From Scenedesmus sp. ARA3 (taxonomy: Eukaryota; Chlorophyta; Chlorophyceae; Sphaeropleales; Scenedesmaceae): a stretch of DNA of 61,486 nucleotides. The notes beneath the pieces are model-generated. The model searched no databases, had not been told where the DNA came from, and saw only the letters and a list, made by a program, of their open reading frames with translations. The stretch is taken from NCBI GenBank assembly GCA_004335835.1, contig RWJK01001718.1, positions 847 through 62,332 of the forward strand, read 5' to 3'. This document shows positions 20,801 to 32,311 of this stretch, one piece after another; within the stretch, counting starts at the first letter, position 1, and the number at the start of each line of letters is the position of its first letter. A program made the translations under genes and the position numbers.

Positions 20801-23363
20801 TGACCATACCTGCCACAGACAGCAACACAGTGTTGCCTGTTCTCGGCCGCTCTCACCTGTGCAGAAGTCGGGGTGCTGCCTGCTGCTTTGTAACGCTCCC
20901 TGACTACCTCTACCAGCATCTGCTTGAGCTGGCTCTTCATGGCAAGGTAGCGCCCCGAGCGATTGAGCTCAAACACCAGCGACTGCTGCTGCTGGGCGTC
21001 AAGGCCGCTGACACTGCTGCTGCTGCTGCCGCCGCCTGCAGCTGCATACTCGTGTGAGAGCTCCTTGGCAATTTCTTGCACCTGCAAACAACAGACAAGA
21101 GTACCTCGTTTCACCTGCAGCCATTAATGTGTAAGCTGCCAAAGTATTTGTACAGAGCGTGCCCTTCAATGAGTGTGCCCCCTGCACTGGCTCTCCTGCT
21201 GCTGCACCGTTCTGACTTCAGGCTGCAGTATGCAGCATGCTGATAATCATCATCTTAAATTGCTGGGTTCCTAAGCATGCTGTCCCTATGCAAGCACACC
21301 TTAGCTCTGAAGCGGTCAGCTGCTGTGGGCGCTGGCAGGGGCGCGGCTGGTGCCTTGGCAGGGTACACATCTGCCAGCTGCCTGCCTGGCTTTGCTGGCG
21401 GCTGCCATGGTGCGTACAGCGGCCGCGCCAGCGTGATCTGCACTGCAAAGCGTGTCCCCGCTGCCTGCCAGGGGCATTGTGGCGGCTGGCCTTCTGGAGG
21501 AGCTGGTGGTGCATCCTCAATCGCCTTCACGCGCGCACTGCAGGCAGGACACATGCAGTGTTTGACAGTGCTATGGCAGCAATCAGGCACGCAGTGGCCC
21601 ACAACTGACATGAGGGATGCACGATCAAAGATATATAGCCATGCAGCATCTATTCAACCTGCTGCAATGCACTGGCCAGCTTACGTTGCAGGCGGCGGCG
21701 TGTAAGGCGGCAGGCATGCAGCTGCCAGCTGGCCTCGCTGGACAGCCCAGCTGGCACAGCCCACAGCCATGGCGTAGCCGCAGGCAGTCACGGCCCCGGG
21801 GTCCTGAAGCTGCTCTGCTGCACAGTCTAGCTGCAGCAGGGCATGGTAGTTGGCAAAGGCTGGGTCTGCTGCTGAGTCAGCAGGCCCTTGCAGGTAGCGC
21901 GCCACCTCCAGCAGCAGTGGTTGGTCCAGCTCCAGCAGCGCCTGACATGGAAGGAAGGCAGAAGGCAGCAAATCGCATGGAGCTACTGTGCAGCTGGGAC
22001 TTTTTCCGCTTTACAAAGTACGTTCATATGGAAGCACCATAACTCATGCATCCGCAGTGCCTGACGGCAGCGCATGTACACGCATCTGCACTACATGCAT
22101 CATGGCCACGATGCCAGCGGTTGAGCACTGCAAGCTTGAGCTAGCTCACCTTGAGCGCTTGCACCGTTCCAGGTGGCAGGTATGCTCTGCAACGCTTGTT
22201 CCATGCCAGCTGCTGGTCACCAAGGCAGCCCCCACCACATACAACTGCCTTTGCGCTGCTGCTGCCTGGCAAGTGCAAGGCCATTGAGAAGTTCAATGCC
22301 CCATTAGCATTGTTAGCAGCTGCAGTGAGCTGCTGTGGTAGGGGGCTTGCAGGAAGCGGCGTGAACTCAATCACGTTGCATGCTGCTGCCTCCTCAGTGC
22401 TCATGGGTGCATACGGCTCTAGGGTAGGCCCTGCAGGCACTGCTGCTGCTGCTGCCGCTGCTGCTGCCGCTGCCGCTGACCCTATTGTGGTGCTGCCACT
22501 TGATGACTGTGTGTTCGAGACAGCAGACACTGGCGGGCTGGGTGCGGGCTGATGCATCAGCCTGATGCGCAGTGATACCTTGGAGCCTTGCAGGACCTGC
22601 GGGCATGTCAAAATTGCTCAGTCCACACCGTAGCATGACACAATGGCGAACATGCAAAGCTGGGGGCCAGCATATATAATATCATAACAAGCTGGTGTCC
22701 TTTGCTGAGGGCAAAAATTCAGCGCGATTACGCCGAACACTGCTCATGCATCTACCATGCACCTGACTTGCTTAGGGTACAACAGAATCTACACTGCAAA
22801 CAAGCGCATCAGTTGCTCACCTTGAACGGCTCTCGTGTGTCTGCTGGCTGCAGTGTCAGTGAGCTGTCTTCAATCTCACTGCTGCCCAGGCCAAAAGGCA
22901 GAAGGTCAATGACTGCGCTGGCAAGCACAGTCTTTGTCTGGCTGCTGCACACGCGGACTTCCAGGCTGGCATTGATCATCGCGTCTATGACATCTGGACC
23001 CTTCTTGTGCCTGAACTTGTGCTCTAAGCTGACTGGTAGGATGAAGTCTGGCGTGAGTGCTGCTGGCGGACAGGCCACTGGTGCGGCATGCGTGTATAGC
23101 AGCTCCACATACATTGGAGGCGCTGCAGATGCATCTGCAAGGGGCTCTGGTGCCAGCAGCTCTGGAGCTGCCAGCAGGCCCTACAGCATGCAACTAATCA
23201 GTCGTTTTACTTGCCAAACACAGAAATAGCAGTGCAGGGTGACATAGGCAGCCTTGCCTACCAGCTTCAGCTGCACATCTTGCACAGTTGTCAGCAGCAG
23301 CACATCTTGGCTGAAGTCTTCCGCCACCACCGGCTGCACGTCTTTCTTTGATTTGGGAGGCAT
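17834..23363 (-). CDS. CFAP70: CFAP70 (TTC18), cilia- and flagella-associated TPR protein
   Basis: Twelve exons: 23363-23262, 23180-22821, 22596-22150, 21941-21685, 21537-21300, 21081-20857, 20691-20407, 20265-19965, 19770-19468, 19219-19044, 18841-18537, 18248-17834; phases close and give 1137 aa, near the usual CFAP70 length. The N-terminal half has a beta-type domain (VLASAVIDLLPFGLG). LAWNKRCRAYLPPGTVQAL corresponds to the RCYL..S motif of animal CFAP70. The middle block LVFELNRSGRYLAMKSQLKQ / MLVEVVRERYKAAG is the best family match. TPR units follow (AWYQYGTFCMRVKEHTRAQA, TWMGLGVAYLRLTEY, VWGYLALLSLLQGRQADADQ, PTLLVELGDAYQQCGHFSTA). Known role: axonemal central-apparatus/ODA-related protein needed for ciliary motility. 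No frameshift or internal stop is seen, so the gene appears functional. It implies a flagellate stage. Confidence 0.92.
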
Positions 23364-24565
23364 TTTATACTCAACAGTAGGTGTGCTAGCAGGAACACTG
23401 CATCGTCATCTGAAGATTGCCGGTGGCTTACACAGTCGCAACTTGCGGTCTGTCGTTCGAGCAGCCATACCACCCCACGTTTTGAGCAAAAATTTAAAGC
23501 AGCGATATTGAGCGAACCTGGGTGAGCCACGCCTATCCTTACGTACCAGTGTGAGTCAACATTGTGGTCAAAGACCTAGTTCACCTGAAGCTTCACACCA
23601 AAGCACTGCTTAGCAGTACAACTGTTGGGCAGGCCGATGCTTCAGGTCAAAGCAAACGATCTGCAATGGCACAACCGCAGCTAGTACCGCCTACAACGGG
23701 AGACATCTGCGAAGAACAATGCTGACTCAGCGGCCTGCCATGCAGACCCCGTGATGCAGACAGTCTGTTGCACGCACAGCCGCCGTATCAAATTGGTACA
23801 ACCACCGTCACTACCGCGGTTCCAGGACTTGCTGTCACTACCGCGGTTCCAGGACTTGCTGGAAAAGCCACACCACAAATTGCTGCCACGAACCTACACC
23901 AAATACCAAGCACTACACGGCCACCATGCAACAAGCCCATCTCCGTGATGGGCAACAGTGACCATAGCGGCAAGCTGCGCTGCGTGCATGTGGTTCCTGC
24001 AACATGATAACAAGGATGCCGTTCCTGGTACACAGCAAGATACTGTGTCAAGATTTACAGCCACACAAGGGGAGCAGGAGGTGTATGCCACTGGGAGGTG
24101 GTGCTCAGCCACAAGGCACCACACGAGTACATACAGACAAACATGACTGCATTGATGCGTGAAGCATTGTGCTGATCAGCGGCACCTTGCATCGACACTC
24201 AAATAGCACAGAGAGCAACAAACCAGATGAGAAGACATGCCGAGGAAAAGTCTGCCAGACAACAGTGTTCCTCAGCGACGCCTGCCCAGCCCTGTACTGA
24301 GTTGCCACCGCTGGCAACTCCAACAAAGGATGCAGGTCGATTCACCAGGTGCATCCACAACACTGCAATCTCACTGTCAACCACAGTGCCAAGCTGCCCA
24401 CACACGGCAGCCCGCTTCACTCCTACTGCTTAGCACAGCAGCCGCTGCTGCTGGCCACACTTCACGCCTCCTGCCACTGCTCGCGGTGCCACCCATCTAC
24501 CCTACAAGCCCGCCATCCCCAACACCCCAAACCCCACCCAACCAGCCAAATCTGCACTAGCCACA
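23364..24565. other. Intergenic region upstream of CFAP70
   Basis: 1.2 kb between the CFAP70 start and the 3' end of the plastid protein gene. It contains the 27-bp duplication at 23807-23860. No ORF with a recognisable domain. Confidence 0.6.
23807..23860. repeat. 27-bp direct tandem duplication
   Basis: The unit beginning GTCACTACCGCGGTTCCAGG occurs twice back to back (23807-23833 and 23834-23860) without mismatch. Confidence 0.93.
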
Positions 24566-25605
24566 CTACTCAGGGATGGTGGGGATGTTTGGTGACTTCT
24601 CAGGGTCCTGGTTGGGGTCACCCTCAGGCTCTGTGGGCTCCCCGGGTGGCGCCTCAGGGTCGGGGTCACCCGGCTCTGTGCGCTTCTTGCTCTCCTCCTC
24701 CTCCTCATCTGGCATCTCAGGGTCTCCTGGCAGCGGCTTAGGCAGGAACACGCGCTCCGGCTTTTCAAACTCCGGGAAGATGTCGGGGCGCTTGCTGGGC
24801 TGCGGTGCCTCCCACTCCTGCAGTTGCAATTGTACAGCGAGTGGGTGCGAAGTACGGCCATGGCCAAGGCATCAGCGCCATAGCATGCACATGCAGTGAT
24901 GGGTATGCAGCGTCATGCCCAACAAAACTATTACTTTCCCTACAGTAGCGTACCACCTGTCAGGATCTTGCACAGAGATCCTGCACCAGCTGCCACAGTC
25001 ACGCAGACCATGGGCGTGCACGCTGACTGCTGGCACGCCTCGCATGCACCGCTGCTTCGTGTGGCAACTCATAAAAGCATATGTCATGCAAATGCGTCAT
25101 GCGTAGTGCAGTGAAATTGGCCCGTCACAAATGCTGCTGCTGCTGCTGCTGCTGCCCTGCAAAGGTGATCAGGCTGGCCGCTTTCACATGCCTAGCAAGC
25201 ATAGCATGCTATGGCTGACATGCAAAGCACACATGCACATCATGCAGCTAGCCCGCATGTGCTTCAAGCATATGTAGCAACTGCATGGCACTGGATGCAC
25301 AGCTGATGCACACATGCACACATGCAATTGCGTCAACATGCTACTTGTAGCAGCACCTGCACCTGCTCAGACCAGAAACCCTGAGTAATGGTACAAACAT
25401 CTATACACACCTGAGGAGCGTCTAATGGCGACCTGGCCTCTTCTGTGTCCGGCTGAGTAGATGCCACCACTATCAAGTGCCTGACTGGCCGCAGCTGGCA
25501 GACATGTCGCAACGGCCGTGGCGCCAGCGCCTGTATGCTGCTACATTGCCTGCTGTTATTCGAATTGCGCACTTGGCTGTGCAATTTCGAGTGGAGACAC
25601 TGCAT
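24566..25605 (-). CDS. Plastid-targeted Pro/Glu-rich acidic protein, function unknown
   Basis: Two exons, 25605-25411 and 24817-24566, joined in phase 0, give 148 aa. The first in-frame ATG (25605) opens a Ser/Gln/Arg-rich, acid-poor stretch (MQCLHSKLHSQVRNSNNSRQ) like a chloroplast transit peptide, with IVVAS as a possible cleavage region near residue 38. The mature part begins EEARSPLDAPQEWEAPQPSK, then RPDIFPEFEKPERVFLPKPL. It ends in a very acidic, Pro-rich tail (EMPDEEEEESKK; DPDPEAPPGEP) that is probably disordered. I see no catalytic motif, cofactor site or membrane segment. I do not recognise the family with certainty. The single intron (593 bp) holds a CTG tract at 25135-25156. The gene faces the SCP phosphatase head to head. 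Real coding is supported by frame-consistent splicing and codon-like composition. Confidence 0.66.
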
Positions 25606-26158
25606 GGCTGCTGCTTCCGAGCGGGAACTAATGCTCGTGGTTGCAATTCGACTTACAAGCAATCGAACAACAACAAATCGAATCAATTAAGCTAGCGTTT
25701 ACGTGTGGTGGGCGCCCCAGTACACTTTGTGACTGTCCAGTAGCTGAGGTGTCTATGTTGTATGGGGTGAACATGATGAAAGCAAACGGTAAGCTTCAGC
25801 TACCTTGATCGGCCATAGAACAAAGGCAAAACCGCAACTTGCCCTGGTGGGGTTTGGCCCGAACTCTCCCTGGCAAGTCTTCGACAGCCAAGTGGCGATG
25901 CACTGAATTTCGAGCGGCTCAATTGAACAACTACTGCTTTGTGGGTGGCCACTCCTCAGCACGTTTCCCTGTGTTCATCAGCACACAAGTCCGTGTGCCT
26001 CTTGGTTGCGTCGGGCTGCGGTGTAGGCCGTCCTCAGTTACCAGATAAGTTGTGTTATTGCGATCGTGGGCTTCCATATTGAGCAAACGCCATGGTGGTT
26101 CCTCCCAGCATCTGAGACGGATTTGCTTCGGGGGGCCTAGGCGCAGGGCGATAGCAGG
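25606..26158. promoter_or_regulatory. Shared upstream region of the plastid protein (-) and SCP phosphatase (+)
   Basis: 553 bp between divergent start codons. The stretch is poor in CAG tracts compared with the rest of the window. No specific element could be assigned. Confidence 0.55.
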
Positions 26159-27676
26159 ATGCTTACGGCGATGCTAGCCCTAGACAGTACTATAGCCTCA
26201 GACAACGACTGCGGCAGTGGCGTTCAGCAGCGCAAGGCTGAACTCGTCAAGGCGGAGCAGGCCTGCGATGGTCTTCAGCGGGATGCAGACGCAGCAATCG
26301 ATGTGTCGTCCGTGATCACCCAGGTCAGCACCGTTCCAGCTGTACCTCAAGCGAAGTGGCTGCCGCAGCAGGAGCACGAGGGCGAGCAGCAGAATGGCAA
26401 GGGTTGGCGACACCGAATGCGCAACCTGCTGTGCTGCCTGTCGCCTCCCACCAGCGGCCTGTACGCTAAGCAGGATGTACAGATACTCAGCACCATCTAC
26501 CAGCTACCGCCTCAGCCTCCGCGTGTGTACCGGGAAGCAGTGATTGGGACCAAGAAGCCTGAGGACATGCACAAGAAGACGCTCGTGCTGGACCTGGACG
26601 AGACGCTGGTGCACTCCTCCTTCAAGCCCATACCCAACCCGGACTACATCATCCCCGTGGAGATTGACGGGCGGCTGGTGGATGTGTATGTGCTCAAGCG
26701 GCCCTGGCTGGACCACTTCATGGCGACGGTGCGCTGCTGCTGCAGCCTGCTGTTGTTCAGCGTTGTGCTTGCCTTGTTGCGCAGCCAGCAACGCCAGCCC
26801 AACAAGAGATTGAGCCTGTTGTTTCTGAGCAGCAGGAGCAGCAGCAGCAGCAGACGCTGCAGCAGTCGCTGCAGCAGTTGAATCGCTGACACACCGCTGC
26901 AGGATGTTCTGTACATAATCTTGCGCATGCAACCTGCAACACATCTTGCACGAGCATTCGTCGCAGCCTTGCCGCCATACATGACTTTGCTCCCCCTCTG
27001 CTTGCCTGTCCCATCTCATCTGGACGTCTCTGCCTGCCAGGCTGCTGCTGCTTCTGATGCTGCTGATGCTGCTGCATCTGTTGCTGTTCCTGCCCCCAGG
27101 TGGGCCCTTGCTTCAAAATGGTGTTTGCACCGCCAGCCTGGCCAATCACCGACTGCACTCCTCTCCTCGCTGCCTGTCTTGCCCCTCATCCCTGTTTGCC
27201 TGCCGTCCTGCTGCTGCTGCTGCCTGCAGGTGGGCCCTCGCTTCGAGGTGGTGGTCTTCACCGCGAGCCTGGCCAAGTACGCCGACCCGCTGCTCGACCT
27301 CATGGACCCCTCGGGCCTGGTGCGCTGGCGGCTGTTCCGCGAGAGCTGCTGCCCCTATGAGGGCAACTATGTGAAGGACCTCAACTGCCTGGGCAGGGAA
27401 CTGGCCTCCACCATCATCGTAGATAACAGCCCACACAGCTACATCTTCCAGCCGGCAAATGCAGTGCCGATTGGGACGTTTATCGATGACATGGATGACC
27501 AGGAGCTGCTGGAGCTGCTGCCACACCTGCTGCAGCTGGAGGCAGCAGATGATGTGCGGCGGTACTTAGGGCCCAACATGATGCTGCTGCAGCAGCAGCA
27601 GGAGGAGGGCCAGCAGCAGCAGCAGCAGGGGCCGGCAGTGGCTGCAGTGCAGCAGCAGCAAGTGCTGGTACGGTAG
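26159..27676 (+). CDS. SCP/FCP1-like Ser phosphatase (CTD small phosphatase family)
   Basis: Two exons, 26159-26728 and 27230-27676, give 338 aa. The HAD-type active site is [11 protein letters not shown]; the nucleophile Asp is about residue 145 and the acid/base Asp 147. Next come [17 protein letters not shown] and [12 protein letters not shown], then in exon 2 [37 protein letters not shown] and [20 protein letters not shown]. This order and spacing match SCP1-3 more closely than FCP1; there is no BRCT domain. Known role: SCPs remove phosphate from RNA polymerase II CTD Ser5 and other targets. A basic N-terminal segment with a Cys pair (RMRNLLCCL) resembles the acylated Cys cluster of animal SCPs; membrane association is inference. 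The C-terminus ends in Gln tracts encoded by CAG. Just upstream of exon 2, intron 1 holds a broken copy of the exon 2 start. Confidence 0.92.
27091..27160 (+). repeat. Decayed copy of the SCP exon 2 acceptor and start
   Basis: CCCCCAG|GTGGGCCCTTGCTT at the copy parallels CCTGCAG|GTGGGCCCTCGCTT at the true exon 2 (27223-27243), 130 bp apart. Similarity runs on through AGCCTGGCCAA. The copy has lost 2 bp internally, so using its acceptor would shift the frame. Confidence 0.82.
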
Positions 27677-30600
27677 CTATGCGGGGCGCAGCAGCGTATT
27701 GTGCAATGTGGCAGCAGAGCAGCAGCAGCCAGCAGCAGGAACTGCTAACATCACGGCGGCTTGCATTAGTCTGTCCGTACGGTGAAGCAGCATGCGCGCA
27801 TCTGCGCATGCTGCAGTGGCAGCTGTGGTTGGGCTTTGCTGCTGCATGTTGTTGAACTGTCTGCAAGCATGTCTGGTGCGCTGATGTTTGAAACAGCGCA
27901 ACCTGCACTTCATGCTAGTGACACACCGCTGCTGCTTGCGCTCGCTGCTGGTGTGCTGCCGCTTGGCTGCTGCTTTGCATGTGTTGGTGTTTGCTAGCTA
28001 GCTGTGTGGTGGATGCCAGAGCTGGGCACATTGATAATCAACCAACAATTGAAGAAGTGAAAGCAGCTTGCATGCTGCCTCCTTTTTGCGTCAGCGACAG
28101 TTGTGCTGCATTAGCACGGACGGGCGGAACGAGGGTATCTCACACGTGTATGATTTGTTTTTCCAATACAGTGCTCGGTACACTGTGTAGCTTGGTGCTG
28201 CTGCGACCTGCGAGCGCCGCATCTAGCATGCAATTATGCGTTGTGGAGCAGCGACAGCAGCAGCACGGCAGGGTGAGTGCTCTGTGGTCCTTGGGCGTCC
28301 TTGGCCTGTTGACCTCTGTGCTGCTGTTGTTGTTATGCCAAGCATGTAGTTTTTGCAACTTACTGCATTCTCAGCGCTTACAGGATCAGCCCCTTGGAAC
28401 AGGAGGGGCGCGTGCCTGATGCTTGCGGCCTGCCACTGCTTGGATATCACCTTTTTGGCCTTTAGCGGAGATACAGCTTTCTGGGTCGACTTGCAGCATT
28501 CAATGCTTGCTTGGCTGTGTGTGGCATGTTCAGGCGTTTGCTGCAGCATCTGTGCGTGCATGGCATGCAAGAAGTCTTGCTGCTGCTGGCTGTCCAGCAG
28601 AAGCGGCTGTGGCCGCAAGACCCGCGGCACGGCCCGCAGCCTAAGCCAGCAGTCCACAGCACAAGCGCGTGGCACCCGTGCTACTTCACTTCACTTTGTA
28701 CCATGCCTCGCTGCTCTGTTGCTGCTTGGTGTGTGTGAGCTGCATCTTTGCACCATCTGCTCAATGACACATCAGCAGGGCTGCTCGCCTGCTGCACGGC
28801 GGTGCCGGCAGTGCACACTGTGCCTGCCGTGCTGCTGCAGTAAGATTGTTATATTTGCATGGGCTCCGGTGAAGCGGGGGTTTAACAGCACCAATCTCGG
28901 TGTGTGTAACCAATCCAGGGGTTTGTAACCAGCACCATGGCAGCACCTGGGCGCGTGTACTGCCCCAGGTGCTGCTTGCAGCAGGCTGTTGCTGCTTCCT
29001 TTCTTGTATTTGCGCCTTGCATGTATGTTTGTAGCTGGATGGATTGGCAGGCTGTGTTGATGAAGGGGCGCACGAACGCTGACTTGTGTTTCAATGATCT
29101 CGATCTGCTGGGGTTTTTGAAGCTGAGGCTGGCAGGGAGCACCTCGTGTACATACGTGTATTCCTACCACTACTACCACTACAAGCCATGCATGGGCTGA
29201 TTGTATGTGTTTGTTAGTACTCCTTCTGCTGATGCGCCGCGTGCTTGCAGCTTGCGGTTGGTTGGGGTGCTGGTGCAAGTTGATGCGAGTTTATGTGTTG
29301 CGTGCTGCTGGTTGCGCAGCGAGCATCACACCAGAAGCAGCTTGCAAGCCGTTGTGCTGATGCCCCGTCTGCTTTGGCACAATAGCATGTCAAGCTGCTA
29401 CCACCTTCTGCACAGGCACAGGAGTGGCGGCACATAATTCACTGCAGGCATGCTGCATGGCCAGTTGAGCGCGTTACAGTGCATGGGGTGCATTGCCAGC
29501 CCTTGGAGCACCACAGCAGCAGATGCTGTGCATGTTTGTGTATGGTGTCTTGCATCTGTGCGCTATCTTGCGGCGGAGGGGCTTTGTACGGGACAAGACA
29601 TCTGCGTGTTACTCATTACAAGCGGCAGCCGCCAGCTGCTTGCTCTCACTGCAATCTGCTGCTTTTGTGATTGCCGCTTGCACTGTTGGCTGCTCAGCAG
29701 ACGCCAGCATGCAGTAGGTGCATCTGCGCCGCAATGATCATGCTGTCGTGACAGCACACATGTGAGCCGGGCGTTTTGTGATTGTGTAGGTCTTTCTGTC
29801 TCGCGGTTGTGCAGGCACTCCGTGCCCCACAGCGAGTTTCAAAACTGCCAATAGCAATACTGCTGCAGCAGTGGCCAGCTACGAACTTTGAAGGTGACCC
29901 CTTATTGTTCTGCCGGTTGCCGCTAACGAACCTGCCTTGTGCAGCTTGTTGCAACAGCTGGTGCTGGTATCGCAGCATGTTGGCAGCCCAATGATAGGGG
30001 CTTATTATGCTAACAGACTGAACGCATGCTGCACGGCCATTGCATATGAGGGTCCGGCAGTGGCTCTTGCACTCTGTTGATCAGCTGACAGCTATAGAAT
30101 TAGAGTGGTGCGTTGCTGTTGTGCTTTGCGGATGTTTGTATTCAAACGGCGGGCACTTTGCACGACTGTTGCAACTACTCGTTGCTTGCTGTACAGGTCA
30201 TTATCAGGGCTGCAGCAGACTTGGCTTGCCTTATAATCAATCTATGCAGCACCATGCAGGTTGAGTGTTGTTGCTCCTGGAATGAAAGTTGCTGCGATTT
30301 TGCTAGGCACCAGTTTGTGTAACCATGAGTGTGCATGGTTGTCTCTGCAGCTGTCTACAGGACGTGTCCATGTGCAGCGTCAGGCAACAATATTTGGGTT
30401 TTGTTACGCAAATGAACATATGTGCTACTAATTGCTCCGGCGAACTTCACTATGAAACGCTCTGCTGGATGACCGGCTCAGACAGCCTGCCCCAAAAAAC
30501 AGCCTTTACGCAACACCTTACCACACAGACAGCTTGCCCACGCCTTAACCAGCTCCATTCAGTCGCAGAAGATCAGGAATGTTGTGTCCTGTAACTTCAA

Positions 30601-30920
30601 GCCATCACTCACATGGCCTGGCAAGTCAACTTAAGCAGGGCCAGTGCACACCGCCAAGCTGGTTGAGCACTGCATTGATTGAGTAAATCTCACCCACTGG
30701 CAGCTAGCCAGCTGGGTGGACCGCGCCTCCACACACCTCCTGCCGTCACTCCCACACTCAAGTGCGGTGAGCACAATCACCCTGGAACAAAACTACTTGA
30801 TCATCAGGCAACCATTGAACGGCAATGGACGGCCGCTGCTCTTGCTGCTGCCCCAGCCTTGATCAAGTACTGACCTCCTGCTGCTACAGGCGTAGCTGCA
30901 CCAGCAGTGCACTGCCTCAA
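27677..30920. other. 3.2-kb stretch without a recognisable gene
   Basis: It lies between the 3' ends of the SCP phosphatase (+) and FKBP (-). Many overlapping ORFs of 60-190 codons exist on both strands, but none shows a domain, transit peptide or frame-consistent splice chain that I could support. It is AT-richer than the coding parts and contains few triplet tracts. A non-coding RNA gene or a fast-evolving small protein cannot be excluded. Confidence 0.5.
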
Positions 30921-31808
30921 TCACCGCCTCTTCCCCAGCAGCTCCACCTGCAAGAAGCAGCAGCAGCGGCAACAGCACAGATCTAAACACGCAGCCTGCA
31001 GGCGCACGACCCTTGCTTGCATCATGCAGGCTGCGTACAACGGGTGCAGAGGGCGGATGCTGAGCTGCGGCCCAGCAGCAACCCAGCAACCTGACCTGAA
31101 AGCTGTCAGCTATGACAAAAGCAATCTGCAAAACAATCCTAGGTGAGCAATACACTTGAACCCTCAAAAGACTAGTTGTAACAGTATGTTGTAGATCAAG
31201 CAGAAGCATTGAGTGCCAGGTCAGCTCCCACCTCAAACAGCAGGTCACTGTTGGGAGGGATGACGCCACCAGCACCCCTCGCGCCGTAGCCCAACGCTGG
31301 AGCAGCAGGTATCGGCAGCGGTTCAGTGATAGTTCCTGACCTTTTCAACGGCCGCTAGCAGGACACATCGCTGTGTGTCTGTGATGCCTGCAAGGCTACG
31401 CACTCAGCTGTTCTGTCACGGCAACTTGCGCGCTGCATGGTCATCCATGCGTTTCGTTGGTGCGTGCAAGCAGCACATGGCGCATGTTGTGGTGCAGGCT
31501 ACGCTGTCTTTCGGCAGCGCGCTGTAGACGTGCTGCATGCATATGTCAGCGCCTCTGGTTGCATGCAGCACTTCCACAGTGAGCTGCCAAACAGCCCGAG
31601 GCATGGCACTGCCAAGGGCCTTGGCGAGGGGCACAAGGCACAGCTGAGGCTTCTGATCCAGCATTGCTTGAAGGTGCGCAGTTGTGCATTTACCATGCCT
31701 AAAACTGCCTTTTGACAGCTGATGTGCAGGTCCTGCCAGTCAGTACCTGCAGGGATGAGCAGCGCGCGCTTGCCGCCTTCCTTCATGGGTGGGATGCCCT
31801 GCATAGCC

Positions 31809-31867
<59 letters not shown>

Positions 31868-32272
31868 NNNNNNNNNNNNNNNNNNNNNNNNNNNNNNNNN
31901 NNNNNNNNNNNNNNNNNNNNNNNNNNNNNNNNNNNNNNNNNNNNNNNNNNNNNNNNNNNNNNNNNNNNNNNNNNNNNNNNNNNNNNNNNNNNNNNNNNNN
32001 NNNNNNNNNNNNNNNNNNNNNNNNNNNCCCCTCCCCCATACATACACCCCGTCCTCTTCATGCTGCTGCGCTCACCTCACTGCCCAGAATGCCTGGGTCT
32101 CTTCTCCCTGTGTGTCTGCCTACACCCCCTTGCCAACTGCTCCAAATCACTTGCTTCTTCCAATCTTTGTGTTATCAGAACTACGTCGCCACTTCAAGCA
32201 CTGCTGGCCTCACCTCAGTGCCCAGTATGCCCAGGTCCCAGCCCTGGATCACCTCACGAACACCAACCTGAG

Positions 32273-32311
<39 letters not shown>

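Noticed and set aside
30793..31275. 160-codon minus-strand ORF over the end of FKBP
   Set aside because: It runs in another frame through introns 4-5 and exons 5-6; the spliced FKBP frame explains the conserved residues.
31868..32027. Break in the FKBP gene at the run of undetermined bases
   Set aside because: The gap lies within intron 3; exons on both sides join in phase, so the gene is not interrupted.
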